A stretch of DNA of 39,747 bases from CAZMFZ01 sp964565665 (GCA_964565665.1 CAZMFZ010000019.1:1-39747), one strand, 5' to 3'. Numbered from the stretch's first letter, positions 17,301-26,541 are shown. Notes: generated by a model not told the origin, from the sequence alone. A program made the numbers and translations.

Positions 17301-20300
17301 TGTAATGGAGCTTCGGTAGCACTCAATGGCAATGCTACGGGATTTTGGAGCCAGATTTCTGGACCTAATACTTCAACATTAACGACCATAAGTGGTACCT
17401 CAGTCAATGTTTCGAATCTAATATTTGGGGGCTACGATTTTGAATTTACAGCCTATGGCAAATTTGGATGCCCAAATACTACAGACAATGTAACTGTCTC
17501 AATATCAGGCTATGGTTCTGCCCCAAGTGCGGGAATAGACCAGGTGTTTTGCAATGCGACCACTACCGAACTAGCCGGAAACCTACCTACCAATGGTACA
17601 GGAAGTTGGAGTATTTTGAGTGGAACTTCAGGTGCAACCATTCTAGGAGCGAGTTTGCCTAATGCTACCATTGTGGGCATTACTCCAGGTATTTCAGGCA
17701 ATAGTACTTTGTCGGGTGTATATTTGTTGGGGTGGAATGTAGCCAATGGAAGCTGCGGAACTTATTTGGATGAAGTCAGAATTACTACGTATGCCACACC
17801 TACAGTAGCCAATGCTGGAGCCAATCAACTCAATGCCTGCGGCATATCTACCGTTTTGTCAGGTAATAATCCAGTGGTGGGTATTGGAAACTGGACTACC
17901 ATTTCTGGAGTAGGTATTTCGGTCGTTACATTTCCTCAACAAAGCGTGACGGGAGTCACGAATTTGACTTTGGGTGGATATAGTTTCAGATACACAATTT
18001 CAAACGCAACTTGCCCAAGTTCTTCTGATGATGTGTCGGTAACAGTAACAGGATTGATACCTTCCATTGCGGATGCTGGGCCATTTCAGGGGCTTTGCAA
18101 TACCACATCTACTACTTTATCAGGGTCACCTTTACTTCAAGGCACGGGTGTAACTTGGGCTAGGGTTTCAGGGCCTAATACGCCTATAATTTCTAGCACA
18201 ACTACGAGTTTGGTGACTCTAACCGGTCTTGTGGCAGGAAACTATGTGTATAGATATACTACCGATTTTAATACCTGCTCTTTTGCAGCAAACGTCACCA
18301 TTACCAATTCGGTGTTGCCAGGCAACGCAAGCGTAACAGGTTCAAATTTCAATGTTTGTCCATTCGGTATTCCTACTGTTACAGGAAATAATCCTTCACC
18401 CGGCACAAAATCTTGGGCTTATGTTTCAGGGCCATCTGCCACGCCAACTTTTACCAATCCCACGGGTTCGGTTACAGGCATTGTGGGGCTAGCTCCCGGA
18501 GCATACAGTTTCAATTACAATGTTACCAATGGGTATTGTCCAGCTTCGAGTGCCAATACAGTGTTTACTATTTTGGGCAATTGCCCACCTGTAGCCTTAA
18601 ACTTGACCTTTTCAGGTTTTGAAGACCAGTTGATAGCTGGTACCATAACAGGCTTTACTGACCCAGACAATATTACTCCAACTATCACAGGAGGAACTTT
18701 CTTATCAGCTGTCAATGGTTTTCCGCTCACTATTACTTCATCTATCGGCACCACCCCAGGCATAGGCAGGGTGCAGTATCGACCTGGGGCTGATTTCACA
18801 GGCATAGATACTTATACTTATCAAGTTTGTGACCAAGGGCCATTGTGTGCCACTGCTACCATCACATTTATAGTTCAGCCAGTTAACGACCCACCAGTAG
18901 TTACTAATTTGACAATTTCAGGCACGGCTGGCACTTTGCTGACCTCTAATTTGACCTTGTTCCAAAATTTCTCAGTAGTACCGGGCAGCATTTACGATGT
19001 TGATAATACGGTATTGAGTATTTCAGGATTGGTGCTGACGAGCACAGGAAATTTGACAGGCATTACAGCAAGTAACCAAAGGGTAACGATTAGCGGAACA
19101 GGTTTGGTTCGCTATTTCAGCAACACCACATTCTCAGGTTTCGATTCCTTTGTAATTAATGTGAGAGATGGATTGGCCACAACTACTGGAACTATCTTTT
19201 TCAATATCACGGTAAGCAGTGTATTGCCCATTCCTCAAAACGACATAAGCAGTGGCAATGAAAATACCACTATTATAGGCAATGTGTTGACCAATGATTT
19301 GAACCCATTGACAGGCACAAGTTCGGGATTGACTGTTTCGGGAATAGGCTCAAGCCCTATTGGTACAATAGCAATCAACTCAATTTCAGGGGCTTACATA
19401 TTTATTCCAACTATAAATATTGCTGGTGGATTAAGAAGCATAACAAGTGTGAATATGAATATTTGCAACATAAATGGTTGCACAGCTTCCGCATTAACCA
19501 TTACGGTAATTGGCACTAACGACCCACCAACAGCTATAAATTTGACATTCACAGGCTTGGAAGATACCCCAATTCCGACTTCAATTACTGGTTGGTTTGA
19601 TATTGATGGTGATTTTCTAACGGTGAGTATTACAGGTCTGCCAAGCAATGGTTCAGTTTCGGGTTCGGGCTTCAATCAAGTTTACACGCCCAATGCAAAC
19701 TACAACGGCTTAGATAGCTACACTTATTTGGTGCGCGACCCAGGAGGATTGTCCTCCAGTATCAGAACTGTAACCATTTCAATTACAGGCACTAACGACC
19801 CACCAGTAGTTACTAATTTGACAATTTCAGGCACGGCTGGCACTTTGCTGACCTCTAATTTGACCTTGTTCCAAAATTTCTCAGTAGTACCGGGCAGCAT
19901 TTACGATGTTGATAATACGGTATTGAGTATTTCAGGATTGGTGCTGACGAGCACAGGAAATTTGACAGGCATTACAGCAAGTAACCAAAGGGTAACGATT
20001 AGCGGAACAGGTTTGGTTCGCTATTTCAGCAACACCACATTCTCAGGTTTCGATTCCTTTGTAATTAATGTGAGAGATGGATTGGCCACAACTACTGGAA
20101 CTATCTTTTTCAATATCACGGTAAGCAGTGTATTGCCCATTCCTCAAAACGACATAAGCAGTGGCAATGAAAATACCACTATTATAGGCAATGTGTTGAC
20201 CAATGATTTGAACCCATTGACAGGCACAAGTTCGGGATTGACTGTTTCGGGAATAGGCTCAAGCCCTATTGGTACAATAGCAATCAACTCAATTTCAGGG

Positions 20301-22799
20301 GCTTACATATTTATTCCAACTATAAATATTGCTGGTGGATTAAGAAGCATAACAAGTGTGAATATGAATATTTGCAACATAAATGGTTGCACAGCTTCCG
20401 CATTAACCATTACGGTAATTGGCACTAACGACCCACCAACAGCTATAAATTTGACATTCACAGGCTTGGAAGATACCCCAATTCCGACTTCAATTACTGG
20501 TTGGTTTGATATTGATGGTGATTTTCTAACGGTGAGTATTACAGGAATTGCGAGCAATGGAACTATAAGCGGCACTGGTTTTGATTTCATCTATATACCA
20601 AATAGCAATTTTACTGGCATTGACACTTATATATATGTGGTGATAGATCAAGGCGGATTGAATTCAAATTTCGCTACCGTTACTATTTCCGTTACAGGTG
20701 CAAATGATCCACCAATAGCTGTTAATAATACCATCACAGGCGTTACTGAAGATTTTCTTTATTGTGGTGCGATTACTGGCTATTCTGATATTGATAATGT
20801 TCCAACCATTACGACAGGTATATTTACCACCGTTGGCTTGGGTGTGGTCACAATCAATGGCGATGGTAGTTTTTGTCTAAATCCTGAACCAAATGTAAAC
20901 GGTGGTCCTAAATTAATTCCTTTTGAAGTTTGCGATTCGTTTGCTTGTGTTACTGCCAACTTAATATTTAACATTATCGAAGTCAACGACTCACCAGTTG
21001 TCACTAACTTGACTTTGGCAGGCGGCTCAGGTTCGTTATTAACGAGCAGTTTAACCTTATTCCAAAGTAATGCAACAGTTCCCGGAAGCATCTATGATAT
21101 TGACAATGCCCAACTTGATTTACTAGGATTGGTATTGACGAGCACAGGAAATTTAATTGGTATTACCACAAGCAACCAAAGCGTAACCATTAACGGGACA
21201 GGATTGGTGAACTATTTTAGCAGTGAAACATTTACCGGAATTGATACTTTTGTGCTGAATGTTGGCGATGGATTGTTTACTACTACTGGAACGATTTTCT
21301 TCATAGTTTCGCCAAGCAATGCCTTGCCAATTCCACAAAATGATTCAAAAGCAGGCTTCGAAAATGAAACTATTACGGGCAATGTTTTGACTAATGACTT
21401 GAATCCACTGAGTGGTTCCAGTTCGGGATTAACAGTTTCGGGGGTGGGTATTAGCAACATCGGAACACTTGCAATTAACAGTTTAACGGGTGAATACAGT
21501 TTTATTCCAACCGTTAATTTGCCAAGTGGAGTGAGATCAATCACGAGCATAAGTATGGATATTTGCAACAAAAACGGTTGTGCTGCTTCAATATTAACCA
21601 TTACCATAAATGGTGTGAACGACCCTCCAATAGCTATCGACCAATTCAATACCATCATTCAAAATGGAATATTGACAGGCACTATCACAGGCTTTAGCGA
21701 TATTGACAATGCCACTAACGAATTGTCTGTGAGTACTTTGGTTGGTGGTTTGCCTAAAAAGGGAGCAATCACAATCAATGCCGATGGCTCTTATGTTTAC
21801 ATCCCTAGCATTGGCGAAATAGGAATCGACTCGGTGAGATTCCAAGTGTGCGACAATGGCACACCGCAACTTTGTGCCAACGCCATGCTGGTGATTACCA
21901 TTATTCCAGAGTCAATTACTACTATTTCATCCGGATTGCCATCATCGCCAACTATATTGGGAACCAATACAGCCGGATTTGAAGACACCACCAAAACGAT
22001 CATTTTGAAAGATTTTGTTTTGGCAAATCCAAATGACAGTATCAGTTTTGCTATCACAGCAGGGCCATTCCATGGTTCTGTTACAGGTTTCGATACCAAA
22101 AATGGCTCTTTCATGTACGAAAACAAGTTGAATTACAATGGCAAAGACACTGTTTATTATGAAGTATGTGCCACTAGAAATAACGTAACAAGCTGCACAT
22201 CTGGTTTCGTGATTATCAATATTGCACCTGTAAACGACCCACCTCTAGCAGTTGCAGATATGATGGTTTTGGAAAAAGGCCAAACAGTAGCTTTGGGCAA
22301 TGCACTCACAAATGATTCTGATATTGATGGCGATACAATCAAGGCAATGGTTCAATCTAATGCCAAAACTATCAAAGGTGGATTGTTTGCGATAGATGAA
22401 AAAGGACATTTCACCTACAGCAAACCAGATAATTTCTCAGGAATTGATAGTGCGATGTACTTAATAAAAGACCCATCTGGTGCTTCCGATACGGCATATA
22501 TAGTGTTTGTAATTCCTGCATCTCAATTTGTTTCCGAAGGCTTTTCACCTAATGGGGATAAATCAAACGACACCTGGTTTGTAAAATCACCAGAAGGCAG
22601 CACCAAAATATCGGTAATTGTATATAACCGATGGGGCAATAAAGTATTTGAAGCAGACGATTATAAAAACGATTGGGATGGCATTTCAAATCAGGGATTG
22701 CGTGTGGGAGAAGGCTTGCCAGATGGCACCTATTTCTATATTATAGATTTCCATGACGGCAACAAACCAATCGTTAACTACTTGACATTGAGTAGATAA
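14379..22799 (+). CDS. Giant T9SS type B cell-surface adhesin-like protein (PKD/Ig-like and cadherin/tandem-95-like repeats)
   Basis: 2806 residues. After a signal peptide with a long charged N-region (hydrophobic core about 32-48, cleavage near A-F-A-Q), residues about 57-1400 form roughly sixteen Ig/PKD-like modules of about 80 residues. Their consensus is N-A-G-x-D...C, then L-x-G-N, G-x-W, S-G-P, G-L-x-x-G-x-Y-x-F-R-W-T and C, with a paired-Cys pattern. Residues about 1404-2714 are cadherin-like/tandem-95 modules with NDPP linkers and N-V-L-T-N-D motifs. The last ~88 residues are the gliding-motility/type B sorting domain: EGFSPNGDKSNDTW, YNRWGNKVFEADDY, DGTYFYIIDFHDG. Such proteins cross the outer membrane by T9SS and need a cognate PorP/SprF-like partner, which is the next gene. 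It contains two 252-residue copies encoded by apparently identical DNA. SprB-like in architecture, but identity with SprB is not claimed. Confidence 0.93.
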   Translation: MNPILLLALNFCRQKITRSSRNVNIARTYNRFILFLSGIVALININTAFAQDCVVNTGNPYIICTGGSFVLQGDKGGLYASGNLSVWSQVSGPSVTIINASSNVAPSAAPVDHPATVLGFVAGQTYSFRLTGYCSNGFNAQQDITFGTISGITAANAGSNITICNNSNAILGGNTPLLVNERGVWSGTGGGTTISSTTNPLATVTSNNTGGNSRTLTWTITNSITGCNSSDGVQIVNRGGQTPISAGSNVTVSGCYSSTTSRQLAASAAGLGVTNSQYGTWAVIAGPSSPTFSSINASNATVSNLIQGTYQLRWTVQGVCVNGSSNVFITIPAPTQSVTNAVNVAGATTTFCDARNNAVISGTVPTYANEINVWTISGGVGANVVNPNSSTISITGLNSASSYTTRYYIINTLTGCSSNTISGTINYATSAPVITLPVINTILGCGITSVSLPYSVNIPNVVNTASIISGPLTSLTGATGGGNIAFTGMVSQGSYIVRVQSKANGIGSCPVGFADAAVTTSVTPTPSNPGSQSSVACTASGGSLVGNVPSTGVGTWSQVSGPILATLNQFNINTATVSGLINGAYVFRWLISGGPGCGASYQDVAIKVANTIPGTSAAGSDQAVCNLTPIYLNANTPRDFETGTWTVTPTIAGSNIAPNINSPFLSVTGLTPSVNYVFRWTVSNSCSSGSSEANVIVSTIAGPAQANAGPDICRIGAFTTATLSGNNPSPTGATGMWTQLSGPSSAIFSSNTIAGPNLSGLTFGTYKFQWQLDRGGCNPTLDTVAVTIAIASVAGANAGSDVSLCGSGTTLTGNNVSSVTGTWSLTNGNGGTFIANINSYITSVSGLATGTYTFRWTLSNGVCPSTFDDVDVDVSSPPSAPSAGIDRTVCGASLITLSGNTILNGSGYWSVVGSAPGIATFSSSISPTPTVSGLSGGTYNFRWTATGGPFCSSLTDDVTVNVSTNANAGADQTFCNGASVALNGNATGFWSQISGPNTSTLTTISGTSVNVSNLIFGGYDFEFTAYGKFGCPNTTDNVTVSISGYGSAPSAGIDQVFCNATTTELAGNLPTNGTGSWSILSGTSGATILGASLPNATIVGITPGISGNSTLSGVYLLGWNVANGSCGTYLDEVRITTYATPTVANAGANQLNACGISTVLSGNNPVVGIGNWTTISGVGISVVTFPQQSVTGVTNLTLGGYSFRYTISNATCPSSSDDVSVTVTGLIPSIADAGPFQGLCNTTSTTLSGSPLLQGTGVTWARVSGPNTPIISSTTTSLVTLTGLVAGNYVYRYTTDFNTCSFAANVTITNSVLPGNASVTGSNFNVCPFGIPTVTGNNPSPGTKSWAYVSGPSATPTFTNPTGSVTGIVGLAPGAYSFNYNVTNGYCPASSANTVFTILGNCPPVALNLTFSGFEDQLIAGTITGFTDPDNITPTITGGTFLSAVNGFPLTITSSIGTTPGIGRVQYRPGADFTGIDTYTYQVCDQGPLCATATITFIVQPVNDPPVVTNLTISGTAGTLLTSNLTLFQNFSVVPGSIYDVDNTVLSISGLVLTSTGNLTGITASNQRVTISGTGLVRYFSNTTFSGFDSFVINVRDGLATTTGTIFFNITVSSVLPIPQNDISSGNENTTIIGNVLTNDLNPLTGTSSGLTVSGIGSSPIGTIAINSISGAYIFIPTINIAGGLRSITSVNMNICNINGCTASALTITVIGTNDPPTAINLTFTGLEDTPIPTSITGWFDIDGDFLTVSITGLPSNGSVSGSGFNQVYTPNANYNGLDSYTYLVRDPGGLSSSIRTVTISITGTNDPPVVTNLTISGTAGTLLTSNLTLFQNFSVVPGSIYDVDNTVLSISGLVLTSTGNLTGITASNQRVTISGTGLVRYFSNTTFSGFDSFVINVRDGLATTTGTIFFNITVSSVLPIPQNDISSGNENTTIIGNVLTNDLNPLTGTSSGLTVSGIGSSPIGTIAINSISGAYIFIPTINIAGGLRSITSVNMNICNINGCTASALTITVIGTNDPPTAINLTFTGLEDTPIPTSITGWFDIDGDFLTVSITGIASNGTISGTGFDFIYIPNSNFTGIDTYIYVVIDQGGLNSNFATVTISVTGANDPPIAVNNTITGVTEDFLYCGAITGYSDIDNVPTITTGIFTTVGLGVVTINGDGSFCLNPEPNVNGGPKLIPFEVCDSFACVTANLIFNIIEVNDSPVVTNLTLAGGSGSLLTSSLTLFQSNATVPGSIYDIDNAQLDLLGLVLTSTGNLIGITTSNQSVTINGTGLVNYFSSETFTGIDTFVLNVGDGLFTTTGTIFFIVSPSNALPIPQNDSKAGFENETITGNVLTNDLNPLSGSSSGLTVSGVGISNIGTLAINSLTGEYSFIPTVNLPSGVRSITSISMDICNKNGCAASILTITINGVNDPPIAIDQFNTIIQNGILTGTITGFSDIDNATNELSVSTLVGGLPKKGAITINADGSYVYIPSIGEIGIDSVRFQVCDNGTPQLCANAMLVITIIPESITTISSGLPSSPTILGTNTAGFEDTTKTIILKDFVLANPNDSISFAITAGPFHGSVTGFDTKNGSFMYENKLNYNGKDTVYYEVCATRNNVTSCTSGFVIINIAPVNDPPLAVADMMVLEKGQTVALGNALTNDSDIDGDTIKAMVQSNAKTIKGGLFAIDEKGHFTYSKPDNFSGIDSAMYLIKDPSGASDTAYIVFVIPASQFVSEGFSPNGDKSNDTWFVKSPEGSTKISVIVYNRWGNKVFEADDYKNDWDGISNQGLRVGEGLPDGTYFYIIDFHDGNKPIVNYLTLSR
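18884..19636 (+). repeat. 753-bp direct repeat, copy 1 (within the giant adhesin gene)
   Basis: Starts at TAACGACCCACCAGTAGTTA and ends at GAGTATTACAGG. I compared it by eye with copy 2 and found no difference. It encodes residues about 1502-1753. Confidence 0.92.
19793..20545 (+). repeat. 753-bp direct repeat, copy 2 (within the giant adhesin gene)
   Basis: Offset of 909 bp (303 codons) from copy 1, in frame, apparently 100% identical. A third, clearly diverged relative follows at about 20990-21640 (same NDxPVVTNLTL opening and N-V-L-T-N-D-L-N-P-L core), showing what normal divergence between these modules looks like. Confidence 0.92.
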
Positions 22800-22832
22800 A
22801 GTATATAATTTTGAGAATCTACTCTGCATCGA

Positions 22833-22923
22833 AACTTTTCCAAAAGTTCAAAACTTTGGAAAAGTTAAAATAGAACCCTTACAAAAAAATCATTTCAAGG
22901 CTTAATACTTTGGAAAAGTTAAA
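22833..22923. repeat. Palindromic repeat cluster (ACTTTGGAAAAGTT type)
   Basis: Arms at 22833-22848 and 22852-22866 form a 12-15 bp stem with one bulge. The motif ACTTTGGAAAAGTTAAA recurs as a 17-bp direct repeat at 22853-22869 and 22907-22923, ending 9 bp before the PorP/SprF start. It looks like an interspersed intergenic element. It could act as an attenuator or mRNA-stability hairpin between the adhesin and its partner. Confidence 0.65.
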
Positions 22924-22932
22924 CCAACAGAC

Positions 22933-23874
22933 ATGAAAAAAATATTATTTATCTTTTCGCTATCGCTTGCCCTGGTGCCATCGGCAAATGCACAGCAAGA
23001 CCCTGCTTACACCCAATACATGTTCAACATGTTGCCCATCAATCCTGCTTATGCGGGCAGCAGAGATGTAATCAGCATGACAGCCTTGTATCGCAAGCAG
23101 TGGGTAAATATTCCCGGAGCCCCCGAAACCATGACATTTTCTGCCGATGCGCCTTTGCAAAAAGAACGCCTAGGAGTGGGAATAAATATCATGAACGATA
23201 GAATAGGGATTTTCAACAACCTTAGTGCCAATGCCATGCTTTCGTACCGCATCAGGTTCAAGCGTTCTACCTTGGCTTTTGGTGTGCAAGGTGGTTTTAC
23301 ACAGTTTTCTGCCAGATATGGTGAAGTGCAAACAACCGAAAGTGGCTTAAACAACGATGGTGTTTTCTCCCAAAATTTACCTACCAAATATCTACCCAAT
23401 ATTGGAGCAGGCGTTTACTATTCATCCGACAAATTTTATTTTGGTGTTTCACTACCAAAATTATTAGCCAATCAATTGAATGATTTTGTCCCGGCCCAAA
23501 CCGTAAAAGACTATTTTCGCTCTTCGCAATTCAGGCATGTGTTTGTAATGGGCGGCTATGTGTTCAAACTCAGTCAAGATTTAGTGTTAAAGCCTTCTTT
23601 TATTTACAAAGTGGTTTCCGGGGCACCTATGCAACTCGATTTGAATTGCAATCTTTGGATTTACGACAAATTCGGAATAGGTGCATCGTATAGAAGCTTT
23701 GCCGATGTGAGCTTGCTATTGGAATTGCAAGCAACCAACAACATTAGAATAGGCTATGCCTACGATTGGACACACTCCAGACTTAGAAATTATACCTATC
23801 AAAGCCATGAAATAATGTTGCGTTATGAATTTGGCTATATCAAGTCTAAAGTCATTTCACCAAGGTATTTTTAA
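22933..23874 (+). CDS. PorP/SprF-family type IX secretion outer-membrane protein
   Basis: 313 residues with a signal peptide (about 1-20, ...ANAQ). The N-terminus Q-D-P-A-Y-T-Q-Y-M-F-N...INPAYAGS is the PorP/SprF family signature. It is followed by amphipathic beta-strands and a C-terminal Phe typical of outer-membrane barrels. SprF-type members are needed for secretion or surface attachment of the type B-tailed protein encoded next to them, so the giant adhesin just upstream is the obvious client. The 133-bp spacer holds a repeat hairpin instead of a clear promoter, so the two are probably co-transcribed. Confidence 0.92.
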   Translation: MKKILFIFSLSLALVPSANAQQDPAYTQYMFNMLPINPAYAGSRDVISMTALYRKQWVNIPGAPETMTFSADAPLQKERLGVGINIMNDRIGIFNNLSANAMLSYRIRFKRSTLAFGVQGGFTQFSARYGEVQTTESGLNNDGVFSQNLPTKYLPNIGAGVYYSSDKFYFGVSLPKLLANQLNDFVPAQTVKDYFRSSQFRHVFVMGGYVFKLSQDLVLKPSFIYKVVSGAPMQLDLNCNLWIYDKFGIGASYRSFADVSLLLELQATNNIRIGYAYDWTHSRLRNYTYQSHEIMLRYEFGYIKSKVISPRYF

Positions 23875-23879
23875 TAGAG

Positions 23880-23912
23880 ATTGATTTCATCCCTTTATGG
23901 GATGGAATCAAT
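23880..23912. repeat. Hairpin after the PorP/SprF gene
   Basis: Arms ATTGATTTCATCCC and GGGATGGAATCAAT pair over 14 bp (one U-G wobble) with the 5-base loop TTTAT. There is no T-run, so it is more likely an mRNA-stabilising or processing hairpin within an operon than a terminator. Confidence 0.6.
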
Positions 23913-23964
23913 AATAATAGGAGTTATAACAGTTAATTATTTAATAAATCTTCGTTCTAAGTCG

Positions 23965-23996
23965 CCCCTCCCCCACAGGGAGGGGATAGGGGTGGG
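23965..23996. repeat. C/G-rich interspersed palindrome
   Basis: CCCCTCCC (23965-23972), loop CCACA, GGGAGGGG (23978-23985), then ATAGGGGTGGG. In an AT-rich genome this stands out. Very similar CCCTCCC...GGGAGGG...AGGGGTGGG elements recur in intergenic regions of Bacteroidota genomes as far as I recall. It lies 20-50 bp before the OmpA-family start. Confidence 0.65.
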
Positions 23997-24015
23997 ATTT
24001 TGAAAGCTTAAGAAA

Positions 24016-26541
24016 ATGAAAAATATCTATTTGTACCCAATAGTAGCTTTGCTAGCTTTAAGCATCAACATTGGTTTTGCCCAAAAATCAGGCTACCGTT
24101 CAAATCTAAAACAGCGGATGGCAGACAAGGCTTTTGGAAGATTGCACTTTGCGGAGGCCAGCATTATGTACGAAGAGCTGCTGAAAACCGAAAACTCAGG
24201 CGTGGAAAATAAATCCAAACTCGCTTTGTGCTATTATAAAATGAACGACTCTCGTAGAGCAGAGAATATGTATAAAATGCTGTATAATGAAAGTTTAAGA
24301 GACAGTACAACATTGTACAATTATGCAGATGTGTTGGCAGTGAATGGAAAATACAGAGAAGCCACAAGAATTTTTAATGAATATGCGGCTTATTTTCCCA
24401 ATAAGAAGGCTGATAAAAGACTTGAATCTATCGAGAAGCTAGATAGATTGTATGCAGATTCTTCCCGATTCAGAATTTTTTATTTCAGGAATAATACCAG
24501 CGAATCAGATTTTTCACCTACTCCATATCAAAAAGGAATAGTATTCACCTCAAACCGCACAAAAGATGTAGCCACCCGCAGAATTTACGGTTGGGACAAT
24601 TCCGCTTACTTAGATCTCTATTATTCAGATACCACAGGGCTAGATACCCTCAAATTCAAAACTGATATTGGCACTGATCAGATAGATGAAACCATGTATG
24701 CAGATGTAGAAAACAACGGACTTTTGCACCCTGACGAAGCCACCAAAACCAGCAACGACACACGCAGAATGGGTTATCATGGAGTTTTTCTTCACCCAGA
24801 TAGCTTGTGGAGCACACCAGATAGTTTGCGTAATGCCGTAGCTTTCAACAGCACTGTAAATACCAAATACCATGAAGGCCCAGCTTGTTTTGTGGGCGAT
24901 ACTGTTATTTATTTTACTAGAAACAATTACAATGGCTGGGGAGCAAAGAAGAGCGAAGACAAATCTACCAATCTCAATATTTATGCATCAAAATATAGAA
25001 ATGGGGGATGGACAAGAGCGGAATTGCTGCCTTTTTGCAATAAAAACTACTCAGTTGGCCATCCGGCAATAGCCAAAGATGGCAAAACAATGTATTTCGG
25101 TTCCAATATGCCTGGTGGAAAAGGCAAAACAGATATATATAAATCCACATTGGCTGAAGGAAAATGGAGCGACCCTGAAAATCTTGGACTGCCTATCAAC
25201 ACCCCAGGTGATGAATTTTTCCCATTTATCGATAGTTTGAATGTGCTTTACTTCACTTCCAACGGGCATGGTGGCTTGGGTGGCCTTGATATTTTCAAAG
25301 CTGATATTTCAGGAAATATTCAAACAGAAGTCAAAAACATGGGCTTTCCTGTAAACTCACGTAAAGATGATTTTGGATTGATAATCAGCAACAATAAAAA
25401 AACTGGATTTTTTAGTTCGAACAGGAAAAGGGGTATTTCTGACGATGATATCTATTTCTTCAAACAAGAAACCTTCAAACCATTTCAATTGAGAGTGATT
25501 GTAAAAAATGCGGTGGATAGTACTTTAATTTCAGGAGCGGCTGTTTCCCTTATTGAAACCTCCACAAAAATAGCTAGGAAAGATACCTTGACTGATGAAG
25601 AGGCTAGATTTAGGTATAAATTCCTAAAACCTGTTGATAAAACCCTTGGCTACACAGTGAAAGCAGAAAAGCAAGGATTTCACGACAATGAATTATTGCT
25701 CCCTACTTCACTTTTCGCCAAAGCAGATGGAAAAATTGTCGACACCGTTATTTACTTAAACAAAATATTGTATATCGATTTCTGTGCTTCGGTTTTGTAC
25801 AAGAAAACACACAAACCAGTAGAAGGGGCAACCATATTTTTCTTCGACCCGCAATTGGGAACGGTTGACACCGCTATTTCAGGAAAAGATGGCAAATTTT
25901 GCCGAAAACTCCAACCCAAATCGACATATGTAGTGAAGGCCGAAAAAGAAAACCATTTTCCAGATTGCTATCAAATTGGAACTCCAGCTATTAAATATCC
26001 GATTTTTGCTTCCACAGATGTGCCTTTAGAACCAGTTAAAATAGGCTTAAATACTATATTTGAAATCAAGAACCTGCTTTACGACTACAATAAAGCCAAC
26101 ATCAGAGAAGATGCTGCCAAAATATTAGACAATTTGGTAGATGTACTTCAGGAATATCCCACCATCAAAATTGAATTAGGTTCGCATTGCGATAGCCGGG
26201 GAAACGATGGCTATAATCAAAAGCTTTCCCAAAAAAGAGCCGATTCGGCCGTGGCTTATATTATTAAACAGGGTATTGCAAAAATCCGCATCACAGCCAA
26301 AGGCTATGGCGAAGTTAAGCTGAAAAACAAATGTAAAAATGGGGTAAAATGCAGCGAGGAAGAACACCAAGCCAACAGGCGTACCGAAGTAAAAGTTACT
26401 GGATTTCTAAAACCGTCTGAATACAAAGCCGCAGGTTTGGATAAAAATTATCAACCATCTTCACACTTGCATTTCGACACCTCTAAAGGATATGGAGAAT
26501 GTGGAATTGCCAAATTAAAGGTGCTGGAATTGATGCCTTAG
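24016..26541 (+). CDS. OmpA-family protein with TPR and PD40 (WD40-like) domains
   Basis: 841 residues: signal peptide (1-22), TPR-like helices (about 40-130), a PD40/WD40-like beta-propeller (about 168-480, with D-F-S-P-T-P, V-F-T-S-N-R and GHPAIAKDGKTMYFGSN), a carboxypeptidase-regulatory-like region (about 490-665), and a C-terminal OmpA peptidoglycan-binding domain (about 679-797, with I-E-L-G-S-H-C-D-S-R-G, LSQKRADSA and N-R-R-T-E-V). Proteins of this build commonly follow PorP/SprF genes and probably tether the secretion or surface complex to peptidoglycan. A short Cys-containing tail follows the OmpA domain. It is most likely the third gene of the adhesin operon, separated by two hairpin elements. 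Confidence 0.92.
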   Translation: MKNIYLYPIVALLALSINIGFAQKSGYRSNLKQRMADKAFGRLHFAEASIMYEELLKTENSGVENKSKLALCYYKMNDSRRAENMYKMLYNESLRDSTTLYNYADVLAVNGKYREATRIFNEYAAYFPNKKADKRLESIEKLDRLYADSSRFRIFYFRNNTSESDFSPTPYQKGIVFTSNRTKDVATRRIYGWDNSAYLDLYYSDTTGLDTLKFKTDIGTDQIDETMYADVENNGLLHPDEATKTSNDTRRMGYHGVFLHPDSLWSTPDSLRNAVAFNSTVNTKYHEGPACFVGDTVIYFTRNNYNGWGAKKSEDKSTNLNIYASKYRNGGWTRAELLPFCNKNYSVGHPAIAKDGKTMYFGSNMPGGKGKTDIYKSTLAEGKWSDPENLGLPINTPGDEFFPFIDSLNVLYFTSNGHGGLGGLDIFKADISGNIQTEVKNMGFPVNSRKDDFGLIISNNKKTGFFSSNRKRGISDDDIYFFKQETFKPFQLRVIVKNAVDSTLISGAAVSLIETSTKIARKDTLTDEEARFRYKFLKPVDKTLGYTVKAEKQGFHDNELLLPTSLFAKADGKIVDTVIYLNKILYIDFCASVLYKKTHKPVEGATIFFFDPQLGTVDTAISGKDGKFCRKLQPKSTYVVKAEKENHFPDCYQIGTPAIKYPIFASTDVPLEPVKIGLNTIFEIKNLLYDYNKANIREDAAKILDNLVDVLQEYPTIKIELGSHCDSRGNDGYNQKLSQKRADSAVAYIIKQGIAKIRITAKGYGEVKLKNKCKNGVKCSEEEHQANRRTEVKVTGFLKPSEYKAAGLDKNYQPSSHLHFDTSKGYGECGIAKLKVLELMP

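Noticed and set aside
14774..22342. Many antisense open frames inside the giant adhesin gene
   Set aside because: Low-complexity Ser/Thr/Gly-rich coding DNA creates long antisense frames; none has a family-like sequence.
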